From Carboxylicivirga sp. M1479 (GTDB lineage: Bacteria; Bacteroidota; Bacteroidia; Bacteroidales; Marinilabiliaceae): a stretch of 64,000 nucleotides of DNA. Under the pieces are notes generated by a model. The model saw only the letters and a program-made list of their open reading frames with translations. It ran no database searches and was not told the origin of the DNA. Positions 33,842-43,775 of the stretch are shown here, piece after piece; within the stretch, counting starts at the first letter, position 1; every line of letters starts with the position of its first letter. The stretch is from NCBI RefSeq assembly GCF_007097485.1, contig NZ_VKDE01000018.1, positions 62,001-126,000 on the forward strand, read 5' to 3'. A program made the translations under genes and the position numbers.

Positions 33842-36601
33842 TTAATAAAAACTATCGTTGTCACGAGGGTGGTTGCGTTTTTCGTACTTTAAGTCTTGTA
33901 GCATGCTTGAATTAACGCGTATGGTAAAAAAGTAGGATTTGTACCGACCAACAGGAACGAGGTTAAAATTCATACTCCAACAGTGTAAATCTCGGCTAAT
34001 ACCTATGTTTGTATGAGCAATTTCTTGCCTGTCAAAACTATAACCCGAGGCAAAATTTATTCGCCATTTGGGTGTTAAAGATAAATTACCGTTTAGGTTA
34101 ATGTCCGATGTGACCTTAAAGTCGTAGTCCATCTTCTCTTTATTGAATTCTCCCCTATTAAGTCTGAATGAGTAGTTAAGAGAAATGTTCCAGGGGATTT
34201 CAAACTTTGCATAGCCGTCATCTCCCATTTCAAAATGAGCATTGCTGCCTTCGAATGCTGCCTGAGGATCAAACTGTTGCTCACCCATAGGATCGGGTGG
34301 TAAAGCGTTAGGATCTTCTTCTATATCATTAGGGTCGGTATTGCTTTTTTTATCTTTTTTCTTAAAGGTGTCAGAACCAAAATTTAAACCAAAGCTTAGG
34401 TTTGCACTCTCTAATCTTAGTAACTTGCCTTGTTGAGCAAAAACACTCTCGTTAACTCTTATTGGCTGACCAGTGCTAGTGGTGTCAATTGCATATGGGT
34501 CAAAGCGAGCGCCAAAATTCACATTGGTTCCAAATAACTTCGTACGCCCAGTCATGTTAACTGGTTGCCAGTTTAACGAATCAGCTAAGAAGTTGTAGCT
34601 CGTGCTGAAGTTTAAACTTTCAATTATTTTGAGTTTTTTAAATCCTGTGGTGTCTTTATCGCTTTTAACTTTCATTTCGAGCGTGTTGCCTAAGCTCATG
34701 CTCATTGAACCAGACTTTCCACTCCCGGGAGTACCATATAATGAACCTTCGTAGTATGAATAGTCGTGTCGGATAACTTCATCTCTTTCCTCATCATAAT
34801 ATTCAAACCAATCGTAATAGCCGTATCGGTCATCTCCAAAGTCAGGCCTGTACGACATCGAAACAGAAGGGGTTGCCACGTGGCGGATTGCATCTACTTT
34901 ATCGCCAAATAGCTTGCGCCAAGGCTTAAAAAAGGTATATATTTTTGTTGATGTTCCTGCACTAAGGCTGTAGTCGTAAACTCGGTTAAAGCCAGTTATA
35001 GTATCTGTATTTACAATTGAATTGGTTTCTTCGTCGTACCCTTGTTCAATCTTGTTCAGGTACCAGCGCTCGGTATAGTTGAAAGAGGGTGTTACTGTAA
35101 AGTGTTTTAAGAACTTTAGGTTCATTGCTACCGGAATGCTGTGTTTAGCACCATTTTTCCATTGCGAAATTAAGCTTTCGCCATCTATTCCTAAATCAGA
35201 CTCTTTAGCGTGTACATAGTTTTTAAGATTACCCGTATATGAAAGGCTGATCTTTTCAAACATATTCTCTTTTGTGCCAACTTTATTTTTCTTTTTAAAC
35301 GGATAGAAGCGGTTAACTGTGAATGTTAAATCAGGAACAGTCAAATCAATCGTCGTATCTCTACTGTTTTGCGAGTGTAATAAACTCGCTGAAAAGTTGT
35401 AAGGTTTGCCAGCCCATCGTTTACTGTACGAAATACTAGAGCGTTTTGTATTGGTAGAGATGTCGTTATTAGCTGGGTTATATAAGTTATTAATGTTGTT
35501 CTGGTCAAAAGAACTGGTAGAAAAATTAACGCTCGCCGAAAAAGTTTGATAAGGGTTGGCCTTTGGATCTTGGCGATGGGTCCAGTTTATAGCCATGTCT
35601 TTTGTTTTACTATAGTCTGGTAAATCTTTTTCACTATAAATATTAACGAGGTATTGAAAGTTAAATCGTCCACTGTATTTATATCGATTCTTATAGTTCG
35701 TACCTGTTCTAATTGCCCAAGAGCCGTTGGTGAAAATATCTCCTTTAACGGTGAAATCAAAATAATCATTAGCTGCCCAGTAATACCCACCTTCGGTTAA
35801 ACCAAAGCCACGTATTTGCTCATCTCTGTATGATGGAAATAAGAAACCAGAACTATAAGAACTGGTAGAGGGTATCATGGCAAATGGTATGGCAATAGGG
35901 AGCTTTACATCTTCAACAACTAAATAAGCGGGGCCTGTAATGGTTTTTTTACCAGGAATAACTTTTGCTTTGGTTAGGTTAAGGTAAAAGTGAGGGTGAT
36001 CGTGGTTATCGCATGTAGTGTATTTGGCGTGTCTCATGCAATATGAGTCATCTTCAATCTTTTTTGCTTTGCTTCCTACCACAAACCCTTCTCCTTGTTC
36101 GGTAACAATGTGCTCTATTATTGCTTTTTCAGTTTTGAAATTATATTTCATCCTGCGCATAGTGTATTCTCCGCTAGGATCGGTAAACACTGGGAGTCCA
36201 ATTTCAGTACCTGTTGAATCCACAGTTCCATAGGCAAGTGCGGTGCTGCTATCCATGTCTAAAATAATGGTATGAGCCTTTAGTAGTACGTCTTGATAAC
36301 TCACTTCTGCATTGCCATAAAGAAACATTTTCTTTTCAGGGTAAAGGGTAGAGTTAATTGAGTCCGTTGCTTTATAGCTTACTTCAGCATCAATCATGAA
36401 TGAACCTGTTTGTGCCTGAGTGCTATCAATTGCAATTTCCTGCGATACTTCCTGAGTAGCCTGTATGGTATTTTGGCCCTGTACAATGGAAGAAAATATT
36501 GTGAGACTCCAAATAAATATCGTTAAAACAATTATTTTGAGCGCGTTGTATGCTTTAGATTGTGTAAGTGTCAAAGTGGTATTTTTTTCAAGCGTCCACA
36601 A
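33842..36601 (-). CDS. lptD: LPS-assembly outer-membrane protein LptD, Bacteroidota type
   Basis: This 919-residue protein has an N-terminal signal or anchor (about 22-43), an OstA-like periplasmic beta-jellyroll segment (about 70-230, with VSYKATDSI, MFLYGNAEVSYQDVLLKAHT and the Cys pair YCMRHAKYTTC), and a long C-terminal beta-barrel with alternating aromatic strands. This is the Bacteroidota form of LptD, which places lipopolysaccharide on the outer leaflet. It is divergent from an N-acetylmuramoyl-L-alanine amidase, and the two start 113 bp apart, so envelope genes are clustered here. Confidence 0.9.
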   Translation of the reverse strand: MWTLEKNTTLTLTQSKAYNALKIIVLTIFIWSLTIFSSIVQGQNTIQATQEVSQEIAIDSTQAQTGSFMIDAEVSYKATDSINSTLYPEKKMFLYGNAEVSYQDVLLKAHTIILDMDSSTALAYGTVDSTGTEIGLPVFTDPSGEYTMRRMKYNFKTEKAIIEHIVTEQGEGFVVGSKAKKIEDDSYCMRHAKYTTCDNHDHPHFYLNLTKAKVIPGKKTITGPAYLVVEDVKLPIAIPFAMIPSTSSYSSGFLFPSYRDEQIRGFGLTEGGYYWAANDYFDFTVKGDIFTNGSWAIRTGTNYKNRYKYSGRFNFQYLVNIYSEKDLPDYSKTKDMAINWTHRQDPKANPYQTFSASVNFSTSSFDQNNINNLYNPANNDISTNTKRSSISYSKRWAGKPYNFSASLLHSQNSRDTTIDLTVPDLTFTVNRFYPFKKKNKVGTKENMFEKISLSYTGNLKNYVHAKESDLGIDGESLISQWKNGAKHSIPVAMNLKFLKHFTVTPSFNYTERWYLNKIEQGYDEETNSIVNTDTITGFNRVYDYSLSAGTSTKIYTFFKPWRKLFGDKVDAIRHVATPSVSMSYRPDFGDDRYGYYDWFEYYDEERDEVIRHDYSYYEGSLYGTPGSGKSGSMSMSLGNTLEMKVKSDKDTTGFKKLKIIESLNFSTSYNFLADSLNWQPVNMTGRTKLFGTNVNFGARFDPYAIDTTSTGQPIRVNESVFAQQGKLLRLESANLSFGLNFGSDTFKKKDKKSNTDPNDIEEDPNALPPDPMGEQQFDPQAAFEGSNAHFEMGDDGYAKFEIPWNISLNYSFRLNRGEFNKEKMDYDFKVTSDINLNGNLSLTPKWRINFASGYSFDRQEIAHTNIGISRDLHCWSMNFNLVPVGRYKSYFFTIRVNSSMLQDLKYEKRNHPRDNDSFY

Positions 36602-36684
36602 AAATAATTAAAAAATACGCACAACTGCTGTCGTGTCTAAAAATATGCCAATGAATTGCTTTTTTTATGTGTGTATAATTTTCC

Positions 36685-36692
36685 TATTTTTG
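36685..36692 (+). promoter_or_regulatory. -7 box of the amidase-MCE promoter
   Basis: TATTTTTG is a perfect -7 match 22 bp before the amidase start. The -33 position is only TTTT. Confidence 0.5.
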
Positions 36693-36714
36693 AACTGTAA
36701 TACAAAGTAAAAGT

Positions 36715-37824
36715 ATGACAATTTATTCATTAAAGACACGTCTTGGGTTTATCCTATTAATCGGCGTTTTATTACTTTTTAACAACTCGGATGTTTTAGC
36801 TCAAGAGGCAATGCGTTTTAAAACCGTTGTTATTGATGCAGGACATGGAGGAAAAGATCCAGGAGCAGTTGGTAAAATATCTAAAGAAAAAGATATCGTT
36901 TTAAATGTGGCTTTGCAGTTGGGAAGCTATATTGAAAAGAATATGCCTGATGTGAAAGTTGTTTATACACGAACAAGCGATGTCTTCATACCGTTAAATA
37001 AAAGGGCTGAGATTGCCAATGAAAACAAAGCGGATTTATTTATTTCCATCCATGCGAATGCCATATCAACTTCAAAAATTCATGGAGCTGAAACTTTTGT
37101 TTTAGGTTTGCACCGAACAAAAGAGAACTTAGAGGTGGCTAAAATGGAAAACTCTGTGATTGTGCTCGAAGAAGATTACACAACAAACTATGAGGGTTTT
37201 GATCCTAATTTGGCAGAGTCGTACATTATTTTTGAATTGATGCAAAATATCCATATTGATCAAAGTATATATATGGCTTCTATTCTACAATCTCAATTTA
37301 AAAATCGTGTTGGAAGACGCGATAGAGGTGTAAAGCAAGCTGGTTTTCTAGTTCTTAGAAAGGCAACCATGCCAAGTGTCCTGGTAGAACTTGGATTTTT
37401 AACGAATCAGGCTGAGGAAAAGTTTCTAGCATCCAAAGATGGTCAAACATATTTGGCCTCTGCTTTATATAGAGCCGTAAGGGATTACAAGGAAGAGTTT
37501 GATTCCAAGAGTAAGATGGAAGATATTGCTAAGTTAGCACTGGAAAGAGAGGAAAACTTGGTTCAATACCGTATTCAAATTGCTTCTTCAAAAAAGGCTA
37601 TAAAGCAAGGAGCAAACGTTTATAAAAAGTTTGATGATATCTGGATGTATAAAGATGGAGGATATTATAAGTATACAACTTCGTGTAGTTCCGACTATCA
37701 AACTATCGTTTCGTCATTAAATAGTGTAAAGGATAAAATTGCAGATGCCTTTATTGTGGCTTTTAAAGGCGACTCAAAAATATCTGTATCTGAAGCCCGT
37801 AATTTTCAAAGACAGCAGCAATAG
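36715..37824 (+). CDS. N-acetylmuramoyl-L-alanine amidase (Amidase_3) with SPOR-like end
   Basis: This 369-residue zinc amidase has a signal peptide (about 9-30), then the catalytic domain with VVIDAGHGGKDPGAVG (first His), LFISIHANA (second His), and MPSVLVELGFLTN (catalytic Glu). The last 100 residues, from IQYRI-like VQYRIQIASSKK, resemble a SPOR peptidoglycan-binding domain. It cleaves the stem peptide from MurNAc during cell division or remodelling. An MCE gene follows 68 bp later. Confidence 0.93.
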   Translation: MTIYSLKTRLGFILLIGVLLLFNNSDVLAQEAMRFKTVVIDAGHGGKDPGAVGKISKEKDIVLNVALQLGSYIEKNMPDVKVVYTRTSDVFIPLNKRAEIANENKADLFISIHANAISTSKIHGAETFVLGLHRTKENLEVAKMENSVIVLEEDYTTNYEGFDPNLAESYIIFELMQNIHIDQSIYMASILQSQFKNRVGRRDRGVKQAGFLVLRKATMPSVLVELGFLTNQAEEKFLASKDGQTYLASALYRAVRDYKEEFDSKSKMEDIAKLALEREENLVQYRIQIASSKKAIKQGANVYKKFDDIWMYKDGGYYKYTTSCSSDYQTIVSSLNSVKDKIADAFIVAFKGDSKISVSEARNFQRQQQ

Positions 37825-37892
37825 CTTTTGCTTTGCTTGCATTTTTACTAATTTGCATACTGTTGCTAGTCAATTTAACCAATTAGCTAATA

Positions 37893-39131
37893 ATGAAGAA
37901 AGAAATCAAAGTAGGAATAACTGTATTTGTTGCTTTCCTGATATTAATTTGGGGTTTTAACTTTTTAAAGGGTCGAAACATATTAGAAGTGGGAACTTCT
38001 TATTACGGTGTTTATGATCGAATTGACGGCTTAACCAAAGCGAGCCCTGTATTCTTCAGAGGTTTTAAAATTGGATCGGTGCGTGATATAGAGTTTCATC
38101 CTAGCGAACCAAATCGTTTTTTGGTAACATTTGCCTTGTTTGATGAAATAAATATACCTGCTAACTCTAAAGCTCAAATTTATAGCCTGGATCTAATGGG
38201 TTCAAAAGGAGTGCAGTTTATAAAAGGAAATAGTGATGTTTTGTTAGCAGTTGGTGATACCATGAATACTTCGGTTATGGGTGATTTGGCCGATAAAATG
38301 AGTATGGAGGTTTTGCCATTAAAAGATAAGACTGAGCGGTTAATTGTAAAGTTGGATACTGTATTAACTAATATAGGAGTGTTATTTAGTGAAGAAAAAG
38401 GACGCTTCAAATCAAGTATGCGTAATTTAGATCGATCACTTCATCATTTTGAATCCATAAGTCGCAATTTGGCAAATAAGCTAGAGAAAGATGGTGAAGT
38501 TTCAATGATGCTACAGCGCACAGACTCCATACTTGCTATGATGACGGCGCAAAAACCTCATATTGATACCACATTCTCCAATTTGGCTTCATTTTCTCAG
38601 CAACTGGAAGATTCTCAAATCGACGAAACAGTTCAGCAACTAAAATTGGCCCTTGGGAGTGCGAATGCTTTAATGGATAGTATTAATGCAGGTAAAGGTT
38701 CGATGGGGCAGTTTATGACCAATGAAGAGCTCTATCATTCATTAAATGATGTGAGCGATAACCTTAATCGCTTACTAATCGATTTTCGTCATAATCCAAA
38801 GCGTTATGTCTCATTTTCAGCTGTTAATATGGGTAAGAAAGTGGTTGTTAGTGAAAATGCGTATGGAGTCGGTGGCATTGTTTATGAAGTTGTAATTAAG
38901 GAATCAAAACAGGCTGAAGAATTTGGTAAAGAAGTACTTAATGGTAAGTATAAGGTCTATGAAGATTATCGAAAATCCACATATATTTATTCACTAGGTC
39001 AAGTATCTGATTTTGACGAAGCGATGGAAATATTAGATGAAGTTAAAGAAATTTATGACGAATCTAAGGTTGTTGCATTGGAAAATGGGGTGCCTATTAG
39101 TCTTAAAAAAGCTCTGAAAAAGCAAAAGTAA
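37893..39131 (+). CDS. MCE-family lipid-transport protein (MlaD-like)
   Basis: This 412-residue protein has an N-terminal membrane helix (about 6-25), one MCE domain (about 35-115; YYGVYDRIDGLTKASPVFFRGFKIG and the LMGSKGVQFIKG strand), and a long alpha-helical, partly coiled-coil C-terminus. MlaD-type proteins bind phospholipid in the periplasm and pass it between the two membranes. The ABC partners (MlaE/MlaF) are not in this window. It lies downstream of an amidase gene and upstream of dnaA after a 310-bp gap. Confidence 0.92.
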   Translation: MKKEIKVGITVFVAFLILIWGFNFLKGRNILEVGTSYYGVYDRIDGLTKASPVFFRGFKIGSVRDIEFHPSEPNRFLVTFALFDEINIPANSKAQIYSLDLMGSKGVQFIKGNSDVLLAVGDTMNTSVMGDLADKMSMEVLPLKDKTERLIVKLDTVLTNIGVLFSEEKGRFKSSMRNLDRSLHHFESISRNLANKLEKDGEVSMMLQRTDSILAMMTAQKPHIDTTFSNLASFSQQLEDSQIDETVQQLKLALGSANALMDSINAGKGSMGQFMTNEELYHSLNDVSDNLNRLLIDFRHNPKRYVSFSAVNMGKKVVVSENAYGVGGIVYEVVIKESKQAEEFGKEVLNGKYKVYEDYRKSTYIYSLGQVSDFDEAMEILDEVKEIYDESKVVALENGVPISLKKALKKQK

Positions 39132-39441
39132 ATATTATGCATACTGTTAATAAATAAGAGGAGATATTTTTTTTGCTTTTTTTATCGCTCTAACTCTATT
39201 TTGTCTCAAAACGTTTAATTACAGTGGTTTTGCGCTGTTGACTGAAAGTTGTCCGAAAGTTATAGTGTGTTGATTCATAGGGTTTTAGTGTGATTATTTT
39301 TAAATGCTTGATTTCTAGATATCAAATCGTTTTTATTATAATGTCAAGTCTTTTTAAGTTTTTTTTTCATTTTTTTTTTCACAATTTTTGTTTTCGCATT
39401 TATAGTAGTTAGCAAACATAATATTAAAGGAAAGCAAAAGA
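39132..39441. other. A+T-rich region upstream of dnaA
   Basis: This 310-bp gap has several T tracts close to dnaA. It contains an 18-bp near-perfect palindrome at 39308-39325. I find no TTATCCACA-type DnaA box on either strand, so it does not look like a replication origin by that test. Confidence 0.6.
39308..39325. promoter_or_regulatory. Near-perfect 18-bp palindrome upstream of dnaA
   Basis: TTGATTTCTAGATATCAA is symmetric around TCTAGA with only one mismatched pair. It lies 117 bp before dnaA and could be an operator. Confidence 0.4.
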
Positions 39442-40869
39442 ATGGAAGTCGATTACAATAAAATTTGGGGTAATTGTTTAGGTGTTATAAAGGATAACAT
39501 ACCTCAAATTAGCTACCAAACTTGGTTTGAACCAATTGTTCCAGTAAAAATTGAAAAGGACGTTTTGACTATTCAGGTTCCAAGTCTTTTCTTTTATGAG
39601 TATTTGGAGGAACAGTACATAGACCTCTTAAGTAAAACACTTCGTAAAGAATTAGGAGGAGAAGCTAAGTTAGAGTACAATGTTGTAATGGATAATGCCC
39701 ATGTTGCTAACCAACAGCCGTACACGCTTAATTTTCCAACGAGCAATAAAACGGATTTACGTAATCGTCCGGTAAGTGTTTCGCAGCAAGAAAAGCCTGA
39801 CATTAGAAATCCATTTATTATTCCTGGAATTAAACGTTTGAGTGTCGATCCTCAATTAAATGGCGATTATAATTTTGACAATTTTGTTGAGGGAGAGTGT
39901 AACCGTTTAGCAAGAAGTGCTAGTTTAGCGGTTGCGAAAAATCCTGGTAAAACGGCCTTTAACCCGTTGTTTTTATACGGTAACTCTGGTTTAGGTAAAA
40001 CGCATTTGGCTCAGTCGATTGGTATTGAGGTCAAAAGAAACATGCCTGAAAAAACCGTGTTGTATGTAAATGCCAATAAGTTTCAAACGCAATTTACTGA
40101 TTCAGTGCGAAATAATTCGCAAAACGATTTTCTGAATTTTTATCAGATGATTGATGTGTTGATTATTGATGATGTTCACGAATTTGCAGGAAAAACAAAA
40201 ACACAAAATACATTTTTCCATATTTTTAACCATTTGCATCAGTCTGGGAAGCAATTGATTCTAACAAGTGATAAGGCACCTGTTGAATTACAAGGGCTGG
40301 AAGATCGCTTATTATCACGTTTTAAGTGGGGGTTAGCAGCTGATCTTCAAATACCAGATTTTGAAACGCGTGTATCAATTCTGAATAAAAAGATATACAA
40401 GGATGGTTTAACTGTACCTGAAGAGGTGGTGTATTATATTGCGAGTAATGTCGTGAATAATGTACGAGAATTAGAAGGAGCATTGATTTCTTTATTGGCT
40501 CAAGCCACATTAAATAAAAAGGAAATAACCTTTGATACTGCCAAGCAAATAATTGATAAGCTGGTAAAGAAAACGAGTAAGGAAGTATCTATTGATTCTA
40601 TCTCGCAAACGGTTTGTGATTATTTTGGTCTTGACTTAGATATTCTGCAATCAAAAACTCGTAAACGTGAAATTGTTCAGGCGAGACAAATAGCCATGTT
40701 TTTTAGTAAGGGACTAACTAATTCGTCTTTATCAACCATTGGTGCTAAAATTGGTAAAAAAGACCATGCTACAGTGTTGCACGCTTGTAAGGCGATTAAT
40801 AATTTAATTGAAACGGATAAGGATTTTAAAGGTCAAATAAAAGAGATTGAAGCACAGCTGAAATCTTAA
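39442..40869 (+). CDS. dnaA: Chromosomal replication initiator DnaA
   Basis: This 475-residue protein has domain I (about 5-85, WGNCLGVIKDNIPQISYQTWF), a short linker, the AAA+ domain with Walker A YGNSGLGKTHL and Walker B VLIIDDVHEF, and the C-terminal DNA-binding domain with KDHATVLHACKAINN. It opens the origin and regulates genes through DnaA boxes. It is a single gene here, not part of a dnaA-dnaN operon, with its own terminator. Confidence 0.97.
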   Translation: MEVDYNKIWGNCLGVIKDNIPQISYQTWFEPIVPVKIEKDVLTIQVPSLFFYEYLEEQYIDLLSKTLRKELGGEAKLEYNVVMDNAHVANQQPYTLNFPTSNKTDLRNRPVSVSQQEKPDIRNPFIIPGIKRLSVDPQLNGDYNFDNFVEGECNRLARSASLAVAKNPGKTAFNPLFLYGNSGLGKTHLAQSIGIEVKRNMPEKTVLYVNANKFQTQFTDSVRNNSQNDFLNFYQMIDVLIIDDVHEFAGKTKTQNTFFHIFNHLHQSGKQLILTSDKAPVELQGLEDRLLSRFKWGLAADLQIPDFETRVSILNKKIYKDGLTVPEEVVYYIASNVVNNVRELEGALISLLAQATLNKKEITFDTAKQIIDKLVKKTSKEVSIDSISQTVCDYFGLDLDILQSKTRKREIVQARQIAMFFSKGLTNSSLSTIGAKIGKKDHATVLHACKAINNLIETDKDFKGQIKEIEAQLKS

Positions 40870-40894
40870 ATAACATTTTTATTTTCTATAGCAT

Positions 40895-40928
40895 AAAGAC
40901 ATCCAATTTTTGGGTGTCTTTTTTTTAT
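40895..40928 (+). terminator. Terminator of dnaA
   Basis: AAGACATCC pairs with GGGTGTCTT with one wobble across a short loop and is followed by about eight T. It lies 26 bp after the dnaA stop. Confidence 0.82.
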
Positions 40929-40987
40929 ATTTTTGAGAGCATCTTAAATATGATTTCAAACAAATATATCCAATCAAAACAAAAGTT

Positions 40988-43102
40988 ATGAAACAATTAT
41001 TTTGTGGCTTGTTAGCGATTATTGTGCTGGCAAGTTCTTGTCAAACTAAAAGTACAGAAAGTATGAATCCTTTCTTCTCTGAGTACAATACGCCTTATCA
41101 AACACCTCCTTTCGAGCTTATAAAAGTGGAACATTATATGCCAGCTTTTGAAAAAGGGATGAAAGAGCAGGAGCAAGAAATTGAAAGCATCGTTAAAAAT
41201 AAAGAAGCAGCTAATTTTAATAACACAATTCTATCCTACGATCGTTCAGGAAAGTTGTTGAATAAGGTTAGTTCAGTGTTCTTTAATATTCAAAGTGCCG
41301 ATAATAGTGACCAAATTCAAGCTATTGCGCGCGATGTTACGCCTCTTCTTACGAAGCATTCGGATAATATTTCGATGAATATGCAGCTGTTTAGTCGTGT
41401 AAAGTCTGTTTATGACCAAATGGAAGCCTTAGGTTTAACGGCTTCTCAAAAACGTGTTACTGAAAAGTATTATAACGATTTTGTTAGAAATGGAGCTGAA
41501 TTGCAGGGGGCTGATCAAGAACTTCTTAAAAAATACAATGAAGAATTATCGATGCTACAATTGAAATTTAGTGAGAATCAATTAGCTGAAACCAATAAAA
41601 ATTTTCAGTTGGTGGTGGATAATGAATCTGATTTAGCAGGATTGCCTGATGGGGTAATTGCAGGTGCTGCTGAGGTAGCAAGCGCTAATGGATTAGAAGG
41701 TAAATGGGTTTTTACTTTACAAAAACCGAGTTTAATTCCTTTTTTACAATATGCCGATAACAGGGATCTTCGTGAAAAGATCTATAAGGGCTATTTCATG
41801 AGAGGGAATAATGGTAATGAATTTGATAATAAGGAAATAGCTCGAAAAATGGCAATGATTCGCAGTGAGCGTGTTAAATTATTGGGTTTTGAAACACATG
41901 CTGACTATGCGATAGATGTCAATATGGCTAAAACTGCTGACAATGTTAATGATTTCTTATTGAAGCTTTGGAATCCGGCTTTGAAAGTTGCCAAGCAGGA
42001 GTTGAAAGAGATGCAATCGATAATTGATCGTGAGGGCGGAAATTTTGAACTTCAATCATGGGATTGGTGGTATTATGCCGAAAAGCTAAGAAAAGACAAA
42101 TATGACCTGGATGAGTCGGAAATAACGCCATATTTTCAGTTAGAAAATGTGCGTGATGGTATGTTTTGGGTTGCTAAAGAGTTATATGGAATTTCTTTCA
42201 CTAAGGTTAATAATGTGCAGCTTTACCATACTGATGTAGAGGTTTTTGAAGTTAATGAGGCTGATGGTAAGTACATTGGTTTGCTTTACCTTGACTATCA
42301 TCCAAGGTCGAGTAAGAGTCCTGGTGCATGGCAAACGAGTTTTCGTAATGCTTTAACTATTGATGGAGAGAAAGTGGCGCCTTTAGTATCGGTTGTTTGT
42401 AATTTTACAAAGCCAGCTGGCGATATGCCAGCATTATTAAACTTCGACGAAGTTAGTACGCTATTTCATGAGTTTGGCCATGCTCTTCATGCACTTTTTA
42501 CAAATGGAGAATACAAACGTACAGCAGGTGTTGTTCCACAGGATTACGTGGAGTTACCATCTCAAATTATGGAAAACTGGGCGGCTGAACCTGATGTAAT
42601 GCGTAATTATGCTCGTCATTATAAAACAGGCGAGGTGATTCCTGATGTTCTAATAGAGAAATTGCAGCGAAGTGGTCATTTTAATCAGGGTTTTGTAACA
42701 GTTGAATATTTGGCCGCTTCACTATTGGATTTAAAATGGCATGGTTTAACAGCTGGCGAAGTGATTAACGATACAGAGGCTTTTGAGGCAGAAGCTATGA
42801 CTGATATTGGTTTGATTAAAGAGATCATCCCTAGATATCGCACAACTTATTTTAGCCATATTTTTAGTAGTGACTATTATGCTGCTGGATACTATGTATA
42901 TATTTGGGCAGCAGTTTTAGATTCTGATGCTTTCGAGGCTTTTAAGCAAAGTGGAGATATCTTTAATAAAGATTTGGCACAGAAGTTTCGTCAGCATTGC
43001 TTGTCTGAATGTGGTGATGATGAGGGCATGGTTCAGTATGGTAAATTTAGAGGGCAAGAGCCATCGCTAGAACCATTATTGAATAAGAGAGGATTGAACT
43101 AA
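40988..43102 (+). CDS. M3-family metallopeptidase lipoprotein (dipeptidyl carboxypeptidase-like)
   Basis: This 704-residue peptidase has a lipoprotein signal ending LASSC. The M3 catalytic zinc motif TLFHEFGHALHALF is at about two-thirds of the length, and the third ligand Glu lies downstream in the helical domain around DYVELPSQIMENW. Family members (Dcp/oligopeptidase A) cut short peptides, here probably in the periplasm. It is monocistronic with a terminator hairpin. Confidence 0.93.
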   Translation: MKQLFCGLLAIIVLASSCQTKSTESMNPFFSEYNTPYQTPPFELIKVEHYMPAFEKGMKEQEQEIESIVKNKEAANFNNTILSYDRSGKLLNKVSSVFFNIQSADNSDQIQAIARDVTPLLTKHSDNISMNMQLFSRVKSVYDQMEALGLTASQKRVTEKYYNDFVRNGAELQGADQELLKKYNEELSMLQLKFSENQLAETNKNFQLVVDNESDLAGLPDGVIAGAAEVASANGLEGKWVFTLQKPSLIPFLQYADNRDLREKIYKGYFMRGNNGNEFDNKEIARKMAMIRSERVKLLGFETHADYAIDVNMAKTADNVNDFLLKLWNPALKVAKQELKEMQSIIDREGGNFELQSWDWWYYAEKLRKDKYDLDESEITPYFQLENVRDGMFWVAKELYGISFTKVNNVQLYHTDVEVFEVNEADGKYIGLLYLDYHPRSSKSPGAWQTSFRNALTIDGEKVAPLVSVVCNFTKPAGDMPALLNFDEVSTLFHEFGHALHALFTNGEYKRTAGVVPQDYVELPSQIMENWAAEPDVMRNYARHYKTGEVIPDVLIEKLQRSGHFNQGFVTVEYLAASLLDLKWHGLTAGEVINDTEAFEAEAMTDIGLIKEIIPRYRTTYFSHIFSSDYYAAGYYVYIWAAVLDSDAFEAFKQSGDIFNKDLAQKFRQHCLSECGDDEGMVQYGKFRGQEPSLEPLLNKRGLN

Positions 43103-43120
43103 GTTTTATATTGAAATTGT

Positions 43121-43154
43121 AAAAGGTCGATGAGTTATCATCGGCCTTTTTTAT
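43121..43154 (+). terminator. Terminator of the M3 peptidase gene
   Basis: AAAGGTCGATGA pairs with TCATCGGCCTTT (one mismatch or wobble) across a short loop, followed by T residues. It lies 19 bp after the stop. Confidence 0.8.
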
Positions 43155-43174
43155 TTCGTTTGTAAATAGGGTTT

Positions 43175-43717
43175 TTACGATTTATTAATCCAGTTGATTA
43201 TTTCCTCGTCATTTGGTTTGGTTTTGGGCGAAATAACCTTTTCTAGTTGGCCATTTTCGTTAATTAGATACTTTTGAAAATTCCATTTTACAGTGTTGTC
43301 ACTGAGATTGTTAAGTGATTTGGTTGTTAACCATTTGTAAAGTGGGTGGATGTCATCTCCTTTAACCGATATTTTGCTCATTATCGGAAAAGTAACTCCG
43401 TAGTTTTTTGTGCAAAAGGTCTTTATTTCTGCATTTGTGCCAGGTTCCTGACTCATGAAGTTATTCGCTGGGAAGCCAATGATAACAAAGTCATCTCCAC
43501 CGTACATTTCATATATTTCTTGTAATTGTTCGTATTGAGGAGTTAGTCCGCATTTACTGGCCACATTAACAACCATTACTTTTTTGCCTTTAAGTTCGTT
43601 AAGGTTGAAGTCTTTACCGTCGATTGTCTCAATGTCAAAGTCGTAGAAAGAATTTTGTGCGCTCGCACTTGTAATAAACAGGCAAAGCATGGTAATAAAA
43701 GAAAATCTCAATTTCAT
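43175..43717 (-). CDS. Glutathione peroxidase-family thiol peroxidase, secreted
   Basis: This 180-residue protein starts with a signal peptide (about 1-20, SASAQ end) and has the GPx fold with the peroxidatic Cys in NVASKCGLTPQYEQL, the FPANNFMSQEPGTNAEI loop and Trp in VKWNFQKYLI. It is a Cys, not selenocysteine, enzyme and likely uses thioredoxin-like donors. The open frame extends upstream to 43804 by 29 codons, overlapping the pcm end; ATG 43717 with the signal peptide is chosen. Confidence 0.92.
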   Translation of the reverse strand: MKLRFSFITMLCLFITSASAQNSFYDFDIETIDGKDFNLNELKGKKVMVVNVASKCGLTPQYEQLQEIYEMYGGDDFVIIGFPANNFMSQEPGTNAEIKTFCTKNYGVTFPIMSKISVKGDDIHPLYKWLTTKSLNNLSDNTVKWNFQKYLINENGQLEKVISPKTKPNDEEIINWINKS

Positions 43718-43775
43718 ACAAATTATTAATTTGGTGTATAAATATACTTTTCTAACAGCATTTAATGTGTTTTGT

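Noticed and set aside
39132-39441. Replication origin next to dnaA
   Set aside because: No DnaA box matching TTATCCACA or one-mismatch clusters was seen on either strand, and T tracts alone are not evidence.
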